DNA of 64,000 nucleotides, from positions 115,669,979-115,733,978 of the forward strand of contig JAIOJX010000032.1 in the NCBI GenBank assembly GCA_022376925.1. Direction: 5' to 3'. This DNA is from Tragulus kanchil. Its lineage: Eukaryota; Chordata; Mammalia; Artiodactyla; Tragulidae. Made by a program: the position numbers and the translations under genes. Position 1 is the first letter of the stretch. Every line of letters begins with the position of its first letter. The notes under the pieces are model-generated. The model was not told the origin of the DNA and searched no databases. It saw nothing but the letters and a program-made list of their open reading frames with translations. Below, in pieces: positions 23,104-34,811 of the stretch.

Positions 23104-23357
23104 TTTTTTATTGTTGTTGTTTTAATGGTGATTTTCATTTATTTATTTATGCTGCACTGGGTCTTTTGCAGCATGTGGGCTTTCTCTAGTTATTAAGCAC
23201 AGGCTGAGGCTGTAGAGCCCATGGGCTTCAGTAGTTGTGGTGCACTGGCTTGGTTGCACCATAGCATGTGAGATCTTAGATCCTTGACTAGGGATCGAAC
23301 CTGCATCCCCTGAATTGCAAAGAGATTCTTACCCACTGGATCACCCAGGGAAGTCCT
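23104..23357 (-). mobile_element. CHR-2-type SINE (duplicate at 24324-24577)
   Basis: Plus-strand landmarks: gctgcactgggtcttttgcag, gtgggctttctctagttatt, gcttcagtagttgtggtgc, agggatcgaacctgcatccc and cacccagggaagtcc. Confidence 0.78.
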
Positions 23358-23874
23358 GTCACGTTGTATTAACATAGTTAACTTAAAGATGACCCCACCA
23401 CCACCCCTCCCACCCTCGCACCACCAGCTGAGCCTTGCCTAAACTATCATAGGGGACCATGGGCCAGATTACGGTAAGAAAAATAACAATCTAAAATGAT
23501 AATGCTTAACTGGTAAGCTTGCCTTCTTTCTTCCTTCTCTGAGAAATGCTTAAATATCCATGAAAACTTAACTAGATATTACTCCTCTAGGAAGATTTTT
23601 CTCAATTTTTTCTCTTCACTTTCACTCAGAATAGGTACCCTTGGTCTGTGTTTATCTCAATTAGGTATAAAATCATTCTCTTTTCTGATCTTGTGTAATC
23701 TTCAGTTATCACATCCATCCTGTTAAGTTGAATTTGCATGTCTGTTGGGTTTTTTTCTTATGTTTTTGAACTTCTTAAAGACGGAAACCAACTCAGGTTT
23801 ATCTTGTGACAATCTAGTAGATGCTCCTAAAATAAAAAAGGCAGCCAAATTGTTAACTTCAAATCACTAGATGG

Positions 23875-24110
23875 TGTTTCACAGGGGCTCTGAGGACCCC
23901 TAGTCCTTTATGTCTCAGTGCAGAAAGAATTCAGCAAGAGGCAAAACGATAGATAAGAAGCGATTTATTAGAATAGGATGCTTGTGAGGCTTACAAGCTG
24001 GTGGGCAAGAGGTTGCCACATGCCCAGAGCTCAGTGGGCTACAGTTTTATAATCAAAGGAAAAGTGGCGAGAGTGAAGAACCACCTTCTTCCTCATTCTT
24101 TTTAATTGGA
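23875..24110 (-). mobile_element. ERV-type LTR, 3' part (truncated by junction)
   Basis: The reverse strand reads like an LTR R-U5 region: gattataaaactg (TATA-like), tctaataaatcgc (polyadenylation signal) and gaattctttctgcactgag. It resembles ruminant BTLTR1-type LTRs as I remember them. No viral coding sequence was found. The same part is present again at 25093. Confidence 0.55.
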
Positions 24111-24323
24111 GAAGTATTGTGTTGATAGAAAAAAAAGCTAGTTTATGGTTTGCACAAGCTTCTAACCGAGCTGTTATGTGATAGCTTGAGTACTGACATC
24201 TGAAGATATAGATGCTACCAAGTTTAAACTAGGGTAGTCTCCTCTGGACTTCTTGGTTCCATTCATTTTGATCTCTGGGACTCTGTTGCTGAGGAAAGGA
24301 CAAAGGCCTAGCAGCACATTGTT

Positions 24324-24577
24324 TTTTTATTGTTGTTGTTTTAATGGTGATTTTCATTTATTTATTTATGCTGCACTGGGTCTTTTGCAGCATGTGGGCT
24401 TTCTCTAGTTATTAAGCACAGGCTGAGGCTGTAGAGCCCATGGGCTTCAGTAGTTGTGGTGCACTGGCTTGGTTGCACCATAGCATGTGAGATCTTAGAT
24501 CCTTGACTAGGGATCGAACCTGCATCCCCTGAATTGCAAAGAGATTCTTACCCACTGGATCACCCAGGGAAGTCCTG
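24324..24577 (-). mobile_element. CHR-2-type SINE, duplicate copy
   Basis: Second copy of 23104-23357 from duplication 8. Confidence 0.77.
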
Positions 24578-25092
24578 TCACGTTGTATTAACATAGTTAA
24601 CTTAAAGATGACCCCACCACCACCCCTCCCACCCCTCCCCACCACCAGCTGAGCCTTGCCTAAACTATCATAGGGGACCATGGGCCAGATTACGGTAAGA
24701 AAAATAACAATCTAAAATGATAATGCTTAACTGGTAAGCTTGCCTTCTTTCTTCCTTCTCTGAGAAATGCTTAAATATCCATGAAAACTTAACTAGATAT
24801 TACTCCTCTAGGAAGATTTTTCTCAATTTTTTCTCTTCACTTTCACTCAGAATAGGTACCCTTGGTCTGTGTTTATCTCAATTAGGTATAAAATCATTCT
24901 CTTTTCTGATCTTGTGTAATCTTCAGTTATCACATCCATCCTGTTAAGTTGAATTTGCATGTCTGTTGGGTTTTTTTCTTATGTTTTTGAACTTCTTAAA
25001 GACGGAAACCAACTCAGGTTTATCTTGTGACAATCTAGTAGATGCTCCTAAAATAAAAAAGGCAGCCAAATTGTTAACTTCAAATCACTAGA

Positions 25093-26195
25093 TGGTGTTT
25101 CACAGGGGCTCTGAGGACCCCTAGTCCTTTATGTCTCAGTGCAGAAAGAATTCAGCAAGAGGCAAAACGATAGATAAGAAGCGATTTATTAGAATAGGAT
25201 GCTTGTGAGGCTTACAAGCTGGTGGGCAAGAGGTTGCCACATGCCCAGAGCTCAGTGGGCTACAGTTTTATAATCAAAGGAAAAGTGGCGAGAGTGAAGA
25301 ACCACCTTCTTCCTCATTCTTTTTTTAATTGGAGGATAGTTGCTTTACAGTATTGTGTTGGTTTCTGTCATACATCAGCATGAATCAGCCATAGGTATAC
25401 ACACGTCCCGTCTCTCTTAAACCTCCCTACCACCTCCTAGCGCATCCCACTCCTACCTCCTAGCGCATCCCACTCCTCTAGGTTGTCACAGAGCACTGAG
25501 TTCGAGCTCCCTGTGTCATAAAGCAGATTCCTACTGACTATGCATCTTACATATGGTAAACTGTGTTTCAGTGCTGTGCTCCCAGTTGGTCCCACCCTCC
25601 CCTTCCCCAACTGTGTCCAGAAGTCTGTTCTCTACACCTGTGTCTCCGTTGCTGCCCTGCAAATAGGCTCATCAGTACCATCCTTCTAGATTCCATATAT
25701 ATGCATTAATATTTGGTATTTGCTTTTCTGTTTCTGACTTACTCTGTATAATAGGCTCTAGGTTTATCCACCTCATTCCTTTCTTGAGTAAACGTCACAC
25801 TTCCATCACCAGCTCCTTCTCCAGATTGGGGGAGGGAGTTTTCTTGACTCTACTTGGTCAAGCCAGGCTGTTATGGCACTGAAAAAATTATTTTAGGTCT
25901 CAGTATAATGAGGACCTTTCACTTTGAAATGTCACCTTTCCATAAATTATTGTTTTTTATGTGTGTAACAAGAATGTCCTAAGTTTTACTGAGCTCACTG
26001 GGCAGCTTGTGGGTCTCGTGCCACCACAGTTTGGGGGCATGCCTCGTGCTTCTGTTCCGTGGTTTTGTTGCTAAGCAGGCTTGCTTGGTTTCTTTGGTTA
26101 GGCAAACCTGTTTTCTTGAGTGATCATTAATCTCTTAAGGGTCTCTGATGCTTTTTTCTTCATCTTCAATCCCCTAGTGGGATTAACTATTTAAT
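25093..26195 (-). mobile_element. ERV-type LTR split by an L1 insertion
   Basis: The right part (25800-26195) has LTR-like U3 sequence (reverse of gggggcatgcctcgtgcttc and gatcattaatctcttaaggg) and the left part (25093-25320) the TATA, polyadenylation and U5-like segment. An L1 3' end sits between them. Non-coding remnant, with only a family-level guess at its identity. Confidence 0.5.
25323..25770 (-). mobile_element. Bovine-type L1 3' end inserted in the LTR
   Basis: The reverse complement matches the familiar ruminant L1 3' UTR: plus-strand ttaattggaggatagttgct, ttacagtattgtgttggttt, gctctaggtttatccacc and others. It is flanked by the short duplication cctcattctt / cctcattcct (25312 and 25771). 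It contains a 23-bp tandem repeat at 25432-25477. Confidence 0.8.
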
Positions 26196-26229
26196 TACCT
26201 ACTTTGTCCCCGTACCCTGTTCCTATCAA

Positions 26230-26350
26230 AATGAGGGCATGGATTTACCTGTTTTGTTTCACTGTTATATCCCAACAGTCTAAAAGATAACCTGGCACAT
26301 TTTGGGGTACTCAGTGAATAAATTCAAATGAATAAAATGTTAGTTGAATT
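26230..26350 (+). repeat. L2 LINE 3' end (duplicate at 27339-27459)
   Basis: The L2 terminal pattern is visible: cactgttatatcccaacag, then cctggcacattttggggtac and tcagtgaataaat. Confidence 0.5.
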
Positions 26351-26916
26351 TCCCCAAGCCCAAGCAGTCTCTCTAGCCTATAAGATCGGAATATTTTTTT
26401 CTTTCCCAAGACCTATGCACCAGCATCAAAAATTTATTCTTACAGAAGCTTTCAATATTTTGCTAAGAAAGATAAAAGGATAACTCAGAATACTGAATAT
26501 CAAATACTTGGTTCTAAAGTAACCTTTTAATCTGAAACAGTTTCCTGTTTACTATTCCAGATTATATCTATTTTCTTTGAAGGCAAGAAAAGAAAAAGGC
26601 TGAAAGCGAAGCATAGGGTTAACCCAGCAATCACGTTTTCTTTCCAATAACAGCTCTGTTAAGAGAAGAGACAATGAAGATAAATATTAACTTTTATTAT
26701 ATTTGAAATCAACTGTATGTATAGTATTAAATTTATTAGATGATCATAAAAAAATTTTTAAAAAGAGAGAAGAGGTGAGAAACCCAAGACTTTTAGTATT
26801 TTCTATAGGCTTGAGTACCAGGCCTGGTACAAGCAGGTTGTGTGTTTTGCCTCTTCACTAACTAATATTTTTAAGGACTGACTTGAAGAGCAAGACAGAG
26901 GACTTTTAATTTTTTG

Positions 26917-27305
26917 ACCAGCTCCTTCTCCAGATTGGGGGAGGGAGTTTTCTTGACTCTACTTGGTCAAGCCAGGCTGTTATGGCACTGAAAAAATTAT
27001 TTTAGGTCTCAGTATAATGAGGACCTTTCACTTTGAAATGTCACCTTTCCATAAATTATTGTTTTTTATGTGTGTAACAAGAATGTCCTAAGTTTTACTG
27101 AGCTCACTGGGCAGCTTGTGGGTCTCGTGCCACCACAGTTTGGGGGCATGCCTCGTGCTTCTGTTCCGTGGTTTTGTTGCTAAGCAGGCTTGCTTGGTTT
27201 CTTTGGTTAGGCAAACCTGTTTTCTTGAGTGATCATTAATCTCTTAAGGGTCTCTGATGCTTTTTTCTTCATCTTCAATCCCCTAGTGGGATTAACTATT
27301 TAATT
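26917..27305 (-). mobile_element. ERV-type LTR U3 part, duplicate
   Basis: Second copy of 25808-26195 from duplication 9. Confidence 0.45.
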
Positions 27306-28497
27306 ACCTACTTTGTCCCCGTACCCTGTTCCTATCAAAATGAGGGCATGGATTTACCTGTTTTGTTTCACTGTTATATCCCAACAGTCTAAAAGATAAC
27401 CTGGCACATTTTGGGGTACTCAGTGAATAAATTCAAATGAATAAAATGTTAGTTGAATTTCCCCAAGCCCAAGCAGTCTCTCTAGCCTATAAGATCGGAA
27501 TATTTTTTTCTTTCCCAAGACCTATGCACCAGCATCAAAAATTTATTCTTACAGAAGCTTTCAATATTTTGCTAAGAAAGATAAAAGGATAACTCAGAAT
27601 ACTGAATATCAAATACTTGGTTCTAAAGTAACCTTTTAATCTGAAACAGTTTCCTGTTTACTATTCCAGATTATATCTATTTTCTTTGAAGGCAAGAAAA
27701 GAAAAAGGCTGAAAGCGAAGCATAGGGTTAACCCAGCAATCACGTTTTCTTTCCAATAACAGCTCTGTTAAGAGAAGAGACAATGAAGATAAATATTAAC
27801 TTTTATTATATTTGAAATCAACTGTATGTATAGTATTAAATTTATTAGATGATCATAAAAAAATTTTTAAAAAGAGAGAAGAGGTGAGAAACCCAAGCCT
27901 TTTAGTATTCTCTATAGGCTTGAGTTCCAGGCCCTGTAAAAGCAGGTTTTCTGTTCTGCCTCTTCACTAACTAATATTTTTAAGGACTGACTTGAAGAGC
28001 AAGACAGAGGACTTTTAAGTCTCTTTTAATTTGCTTACAAAAACAGAACAGCCAGAATGTTAAAATAGTCAATTTTTGCCCTTTGCCATGGACATAATTT
28101 TTAGAGTTTCCCTAAAAACTTACAGCTACAACAAGGACCTGATCACAGGACAAGGCAAAAATGCTAAAAATAATAGATTTAAGCAGAACTAATAATCATG
28201 TGTTTTTTCAGATGTTGTATTTTTAGTGCTAGTAACGTTAATAATATAGAAACACATTTAGAGTTCATTCCATTTCCAAATCAGGGAAGTTCTTCTTTCT
28301 ATCTCCAAAAATCAGAAGAATAAATTATTGCCAGCTGTCTGGCCTAGAGGGATTATTCTCAATCATTCACATATTCACTCATTTATTTATTCAAATAAGG
28401 ATTTAGCACTGACTACATATTTATTGATAGGTAGTAAGCAAAACATTTTCAATCCTGTGGAAAGTGCTGTGCAGAAAACACAGGGTACTGATGAGTA

Positions 28498-28722
28498 TGG
28501 TATAGTAGAGAGAGTCATGGGCTTTAAGGTAGATGTGGAGTAAGTTTTCACTCTGCCAGTTAAAAAAGCTGTGTTGACTTTAAGCAAGAAAACAAACATT
28601 TCTAAGCTTTGATTTCCTCCCTTATAAAATGAGGATGATAATACCTACCCTGAGGATTGCTATAAGAATTTGAGATGATATACATTAATTTCCTAGCATG
28701 GAACTCACGCATAATATGAATT
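28498..28722 (+). repeat. MIR SINE (duplicate at 29581-29805)
   Basis: Near full-length MIR pattern: agagagtcatgggctttaag, then ctgtgttgactttaagcaag, ataaaatgaggatgataata and ttgctataagaatttgagatg. Confidence 0.72.
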
Positions 28723-29580
28723 CTAAAACAATACAAATAACCACCTTGACTTTGGCAGTACAGAAACCTACAAGTGTTACAAAAGGCTTCCAGTAGAGAT
28801 GATATTTGAGAGAGGTTTGACAGCTCAGTAAGTTTTCACAAAGTGAACACTCCCTTATAACTACTATTTAGATCAAAGACTATTACCCAGTTTCCAGAAG
28901 CCCCCTTCAAGCAACTGTCCCTACACAAAAAAAGTCATGAAATAAATTTTTAAAAAAGAGAAGAGGTGAGAAACCCAAGCCTTTTAGTATTCTCTATAGG
29001 CTTGAGTTCCAGGCCCTGTAAAAGCAGGTTTTCTGTTCTGCCTCTTCACTAACTAATATTTTTAAGGACTGACTTGAAGAGCAAGACAGAGGACTTTTAA
29101 GTCTCTTTTAATTTGCTTACAAAAACAGAACAGCCAGAATGTTAAAATAGTCAATTTTTGCCCTTTGCCATGGACATAATTTTTAGAGTTTCCCTAAAAA
29201 CTTACAGCTACAACAAGGACCTGATCACAGGACAAGGCAAAAATGCTAAAAATAATAGATTTAAGCAGAACTAATAATCATGTGTTTTTTCAGATGTTGT
29301 ATTTTTAGTGCTAGTAACGTTAATAATATAGAAACACATTTAGAGTTCATTCCATTTCCAAATCAGGGAAGTTCTTCTTTCTATCCCCAAAAAATCAGAA
29401 GAATAAATTATTGCCAGCTGTCTGGCCTAGAGGGATTATTCTCAATCATTCACATATTCACTCATTTATTTATTCAAATAAGGATTTAGCACTGACTACA
29501 TATTTATTGATAGGTAGTAAGCAAAACATTTTCAATCCTGTGGAAAGTGCTGTGCAGAAAACACAGGGTACTGATGAGTA

Positions 29581-29805
29581 TGGTATAGTAGAGAGAGTCA
29601 TGGGCTTTAAGGTAGATGTGGAGTAAGTTTTCACTCTGCCAGTTAAAAAAGCTGTGTTGACTTTAAGCAAGAAAACAAACATTTCTAAGCTTTGATTTCC
29701 TCCCTTATAAAATGAGGATGATAATACCTACCCTGAGGATTGCTATAAGAATTTGAGATGATATACATTAATTTCCTAGCATGGAACTCACGCATAATAT
29801 GAATT
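29581..29805 (+). repeat. MIR SINE, duplicate copy
   Basis: Second copy of 28498-28722 from duplication 10. Confidence 0.72.
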
Positions 29806-30017
29806 CTAAAACAATACAAATAACCACCTTGACTTTGGCAGTACAGAAACCTACAAGTGTTACAAAAGGCTTCCAGTAGAGATGATATTTGAGAGAGGTT
29901 TGACAGCTCAGTAAGTTTTCACAAAGTGAACACTCCCTTATAACTACTATTTAGATCAAAGACTATTACCCAGTTTCCAGAAGCCCCCTTCAAGCAACTG
30001 TCCCCTACACACAAAAG

Positions 30018-30744
30018 TAATTGCTATCTTGAGTGTTAAATTTAAGAAGATGAGATCATATTTTTACCTTAGAAAAATCACTGTGCTGGCAGGACAGAGG
30101 TTAGACTGAAGGAAGAAGAGACATGATCAGATTGTGCATTAGAAAGGGTATTCTGTCTGCAGTATAAAGGATAGATTTTGAGTTGTAAGACTGGAGGAAG
30201 AGAAACCAATTAAAAGCAGCTGAAGGAATCCAGGTGAATAATGACAGTGACTTAGACTGGGCAAGTAAGCAGTAGAGATGGAGTGAGTTCACAGTTTTGA
30301 AAGAGATTCAGGGGATAAAATCAGCAGTGTTTGATGACTGGTTGTATGATTACCATATTGTTAGCTTGGGTGACTGAATCTCCATATCACTAAGCAAGGT
30401 GGGTAGAGAGAGGGTTGGAAGGATGGTGGGTTCCGTTTTAGACTTTGTGTTTAAGGTATCTGTGGGTCCCCTAAATGACAGGGTCCATCAGGCAGCTGAA
30501 AATGTGAGACTAAAAGAAGAGAGGACTTGGCTATGGGTCTACATTTGGGAATGAGCAGCAAAGAAGCCACCAAGTGATCTGTCTCAGGGAAGCAAATAGC
30601 ATGAGGAAAATACAGACAGAAAGAAAACTCCTGAGAAACACCAAATATTTTAGAGGAAACAAAGAGATATCAGAAATAGGAACAAATTAAGAGAGAGATA
30701 CCACAGGAAGTACTGTGAAATTTGGAAGATTCAAAAAATATTTT
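30018..30744. other. Intron; possibly an unidentified ancient repeat
   Basis: 30070-30600 has the look of an old dispersed repeat (actggaggaagagaaaccaa and gactttgtgtttaaggtatc), but I cannot name the family. No exon seen. Confidence 0.3.
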
Positions 30745-31017
30745 AGGGCTTCCCTGGTGGTACAGTGGATAGAGAGTCCACCTTGCAGTGCAAGGGGCAC
30801 TGGTTCTATCCCTGGTCCAGGAAGATCCCACATGCTGCAGAGCAGCTAGACTGGTGTGTCTGGTTAAGAGCCAGCGCTCTAGAGCACATGCTCCCAGAGC
30901 CAGTGCTCTGCGATGAGAAAGGCTGCTGCAATGGGAGGCCCACACAGGCCAAAGAATCAAAAAATATGGATGAAAATAAATAAATAAATAAAACAATGAA
31001 AGAGGCCAAAATTTAAA
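30745..31017 (+). mobile_element. Dominant CHR-related SINE
   Basis: Starts gggcttccctggtggtacag. The B box has drifted (ggttctatccc), the body includes ggtgtgtctggttaagagcc and gggaggcccacacaggcc, and the tail reads gaaagaggccaaaa then poly-A. Confidence 0.85.
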
Positions 31018-31051
31018 AAAAAAAATTTTTTTTTTTTAAATTCTTTATATA

Positions 31052-31161
31052 GGGGACTTCCTGATGGTCCTGTGGTTAAGATTCTGTGCTTCCATTGCAG
31101 GGGAATCAGTTCAGTCCCTGGTCCAGGAACTGAGATCCTGCAGTAAGGCAAAAAAAAGAAA
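31052..31161 (+). mobile_element. CHR-1-type SINE
   Basis: Reads ggggacttcctgatggtcc, ttgcaggggaatcagttcag and ggtccaggaactgagatcc, with an A-rich end. Confidence 0.75.
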
Positions 31162-31182
31162 ATGCTTCCCATAATTCTATTC

Positions 31183-31377
31183 TTGCTTTTCTGGTGGCTC
31201 AGGTGGTGAACAGTCCACCTGCAATGCAGGAGACCCCGGGGTTCAGTCCCTAGGTCGAGAAGATCCCCTGAAGAAGGGAATAGCTACCCATTCTAGTATT
31301 CATACCTGGGAAATCCCATGGAAAAAGGAGCCTGGTGGGCTACAGTCCATGTGGTCACAAAGAGTCAGACACGACTA
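31183..31377 (+). mobile_element. Bov-tA SINE, near full length
   Basis: tRNA-like head ttctggtggctcaggtggt, ccacctgcaatgcaggagac, then gaagatcccctgaagaaggg, gcctggtgggctacagtcc and agagtcagacacgact. Confidence 0.9.
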
Positions 31378-31490
31378 CTGTGAGATAGTTGGTAACTTTT
31401 AAAGTCGTGTGGCATGAGGGATCTTAGTTTCCTAACTAGGGATTGAAGTCCCTTGAAGATTTTAGTGTATTTCTTGCCATCATTTTATTT

Positions 31491-31513
31491 ATACACACAC
31501 ACACACACGCACA
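31491..31513 (+). repeat. (CA)n microsatellite
   Basis: About ten CA dinucleotides with one CG interruption. Confidence 0.85.
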
Positions 31514-32060
31514 CTTAAGATTGTACTATAGAAATAACTGCTTTCTGTTTTCTTTATTCAGTATTTTTTCATGAGCGTTTTCCTGTATCCTTAAAAAATT
31601 CTTTACAATCAGTTTTGGCTATATGCTATTCTGTTACATATGTGTTTTATTGCTTTCCTGTTGTTAAATATTTGGCAGTTCTCTTTTTATAAGTAACATT
31701 GAGAGGAATATCTTTTTGTTCAAAGATCCTTTATTATTATCTGTTTACTCAGCAAATACTTGTTGTGCATAATGTATTTTCTTTAGGATAGATTTATAGA
31801 AATAGAATTATGGGATAAATAAATCTGAATATCTTCAAGATCTTTGTTATATATTGCCAATTTTAAGAAAAGATTTTACCAGTTTATACATTGTATGAGA
31901 AGTACCCTTATCACTAGTGTGAATTATTTTAAATCTGCTAATTAGTCAGAGAAATTGCATTTTGTTTTAATCTTCATTTTAAAAATATTTTAATATATTT
32001 TAGAACATTTTAATCCATTTATCTGTGAAAAATATTAATCTTTTGTCCTGTTTGTAGCAG
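31514..32060 (-). mobile_element. Old L1M fragment
   Basis: Plus strand resembles the reverse complement of L1M 3' sequence: taagtaacattgagaggaat, tttaggatagatttatagaa, gaattatgggataaat and atattgccaattttaagaaa. Confidence 0.5.
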
Positions 32061-32202
32061 TTATTTTGTCTTATTTGGTGGAATTACTTATTTGCAGCCA
32101 GTAGTCAAATCTTTTGCTCTCCTTGGTGATTTTTTTATTTCTTAGGAGCTTATGACATGAGGCAAGTGTTTTGGGGAAAACTGTACATGAGAGGGAAGGG
32201 AG

Positions 32203-32347
32203 AGGGGATTTCTCTGGTGGTCCAGTGGCTAAAGACTCTATATTCTCAATGCAGGAGGCCTGGGTTCGATTCCTGGTTAGAAAATTAGATCCTGCATGCC
32301 ACAACCAAGGCCCAGCACAGCCAAATAAATAAATATGAAAAAAAAAG
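32203..32347 (+). mobile_element. CHR-1-type SINE
   Basis: Starts ggatttctctggtggtccag, B-box-like gggttcgattcc, ends agcacagccaaataaataaa. Confidence 0.75.
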
Positions 32348-32349
32348 AA

Positions 32350-32682
32350 GGGCTTCCCCTGATGGTCCAGTGGGTAAGGACACCGCCTTGCAGTGCAAGG
32401 GGCGCCGGTTCAGTCCCTGGCCTGGGAGGATCCCACGTGCCGTGGAGCGGCTGGACTGATGTGTCCAATTGCCGAGCTGGAGCTCTGGAGCGCATGCGCC
32501 CAGAGCCGGCACTCTGCGACAACAGAGGCCACTGCAATGGGAGGCCCACAAGAGCCAAAGAACAAAGACGGATGAAAATAGAGAAATGAAAGACCAAAAG
32601 AAGTGGCCCGCCCGTCCCCCTCCCTCCCCACCTCACCCCTCAAAAAGATAAATAAATAAAAATAAATAAATAAATGTTTAAA
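32350..32682 (+). mobile_element. Dominant CHR-related SINE, C-rich tail type
   Basis: Head gggcttcccctgatggtcc, body tgtccaattgccgagctgg and gcgcatgcgcccagagccg, then a C-rich tract (32605-32640) and AAAT repeats. Confidence 0.88.
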
Positions 32683-33590
32683 AAAAGAGCAGGGAAAGGA
32701 GAAAGTAAGTGAGGCTGCAGGGGTCCAGGGCAGTGGATCCAGCTGCCGGTCTTCAGCCCCAAGGTCAGGATGTTCACAGTGGTTCATAGTGGCCTGTCCT
32801 ACTTCTTCGCACAGCTTTAAGCTACTTCTAGTTTGACTAGGAAGCAGAAAAAATAATTTTGTCTTCCATCATGATGCTAAGCCAATTGCATTATGAGAAT
32901 CAACCTGATTGCAGAGCACCAGCAGAGGCAGGTGGGGCCTGGCAGGAATGGTTCTAGTCCTCGTTCAAATCCTTGTCTGATCTCCTTAAAGGGTTCTGCC
33001 TAAAGGGACAGTGTGCTAAGGCTTGTTTGCCTGCCTCTTCCAGCGACAGTTCTGTTTGACCTATAATGTAAACATCATGGCTGTGAAATCCCCCAGCTGT
33101 CCCTGCTTTGTCATTTCTTCAAAGGGAACTGACGTGTTTTCCATCAGAGGAGGGCCAAGGAACATTTGCTACTCACACTGGTTTGGAGCATTAAAAGGGG
33201 AGAAAAAAACCTAAGAATAAGTGTTGTTTCATTCTTTGTATTCATATGGAAATTTTTAATCTTCATCAAAGGATCAGAAGAAAAAATCACATTGAAATTC
33301 GATGTAAGAGCTTCCAGCTTACACAGAATTTTTCAAAGGTGTTTGACTTGATCCTTTAAAAATGACAAAAACCATGAACTGCGTAGCTTCAGGGTTCATA
33401 ATTTTGCTTACCCTCCTCAGGCTTCCTACCTACACTCTGTCTGTGTGGTCCTGTGCCAGCCTGCAGAGCCTCTCTGAGTGGGGCTGGGAGAGAAGGGAAG
33501 TATGAAGCAGCAGTCAGGTTTACTGGCTCTCATGCATTAACCCCTGTTGCCCGGCCACATTATCTCATTTTTCAGAGTCTTGTAACTGGT
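32683..33590. other. Intron, nothing recognised
   Basis: No exon signal matching EIF2B3 or known repeat family was found. Confidence 0.4.
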
Positions 33591-33900
33591 CTCTTTTCTT
33601 TCTCCTTCTTCCATGCCTATTTTCACTGCTACCAGAATCACTAAGAAATAAAGCTCCTCATGTCACTTTCCTGCCTTGTCTCCATCCAAACTTTCTAGAC
33701 TGTCACAGAAGGCTTTCATGATCTGGTTCCGTTGCCTCCTTAACCAGTTTCACCGCCTTCTACTCTTTTCCTTAAATCCATTATCAAGCTACTGTCCACT
33801 AGATTATGAATTCTTTGAAGTCAAGAACAGTGTATTTCCAAGGCCTAGCACAGTCACTGGTATATTATTGGAGTCTTGTTAAATGGTAAAGTAATTCATT
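33591..33900 (+). repeat. L2 LINE 3' region (partly repeated at 34812-35025)
   Basis: Resembles L2: ggctttcatgatctggttcc, then gattatgaattctttgaagtc and ccaaggcctagcacagtcac. Confidence 0.55.
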
Positions 33901-34670
33901 AGTGGTTTAAAATTCTAACAAGGTCACAGTGTGAGAGAGAAAATTAAAAATAATATGGTAGCCTTTGATTTCCTTTGCTAAGTATAAATTAGAAGCATAC
34001 TCACTGAGGATCAAGTCCTTCTTCCCCCTTACAGATTCCTGGTCATTTGGACCGAACATCCTGGTTAGACAGTCATGGGGAAGCACCACGCCCCCTGACC
34101 CCATAGGAACCAAATCAAAGAGCTCCAAAGCTCTTGGCCGAGGTTTCTTACTGCTTGTATCCAAGTGATGCAAAATAGTGCAGGAAATTTTTTGCCTTCT
34201 GAAAGTTTTTTGACACTTTGATCTTTAGTTTGATTTTCTTCCTCTAAGTGCTGCCCTAGACTGATCTGTTTTCATGAACGTAAATTGAAGTTAATTTTGT
34301 TGTGTAAATTCTTTGGTAGCCTGTGTAAATTCCTTGATAGCCTTGGTAAATAAGTGCAACGGTTATTGTTAATATGGGGGGCCCGCTCCTAAGTGGAAGG
34401 GAGGCTGAAATCTGTGTGGGAAATACTTAGTCATTTCGATGGATTAAATTTGTAGAGTTTGGAATCAAACCAAGAGGGTAGTAGAATCTATAACAGTAGA
34501 ATCTATGAGAAAATAAAAGGCAAGAAACATGACTTGAATTATAAAATTTGGTAATTTGCATAAAGAATAGAAAAATCACCCATAATTCCTCTACTGTAAG
34601 GAAATATAGAATAGAAATTGCATAAATGGTCTTTGAATAATGTTATTCAGCCTGTTAGTATTAGAAAAAA
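33901..34670. other. Intron, nothing recognised
   Basis: No exon or named repeat. All of it recurs at 35028-35795 in the next block. Confidence 0.35.
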
Positions 34671-34811
34671 ATTTTGATTTTTATTTATTTATTGGTTGTA
34701 CCGGGTCTTTGCTGCTGTACACAGGCTTTCTCTAGTTATGGTGAGTGGGGGCTACTCTCTGCAGTCTGTGGGCTTCTCTGGTTGTGGAGCACTTGCCCTA
34801 GAGCATGCAGG
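34671..34811 (-). mobile_element. CHR-2-type SINE cut by junction
   Basis: Same start as the element at 35795 (ttgtaccgggtctttgctgc), but it stops at 34811 where the next duplicated block begins. Confidence 0.75.

Larger units (their letters stand above)
22922..25361. repeat. Direct duplication 8 (22922-24141 / 24142-25361)
   Basis: Offset about 1220. The last ~40 bases of copy one (24105-24141) are a degraded version of 25325-25361, with 16 bases missing. Confidence 0.95.
25808..28018. repeat. Direct duplication 9 (25808-26916 / 26917-28018)
   Basis: Offset 1109. Several substitutions occur only in the last 100 bases of copy one (26788-26850 versus 27896-27960). Confidence 0.95.
27861..30017. 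repeat. Direct duplication 10 (27861-28943 / 28944-30017)
   Basis: Offset about 1083. It overlaps duplication 9 at 27861-28018, so that part is present three times. Confidence 0.95.
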
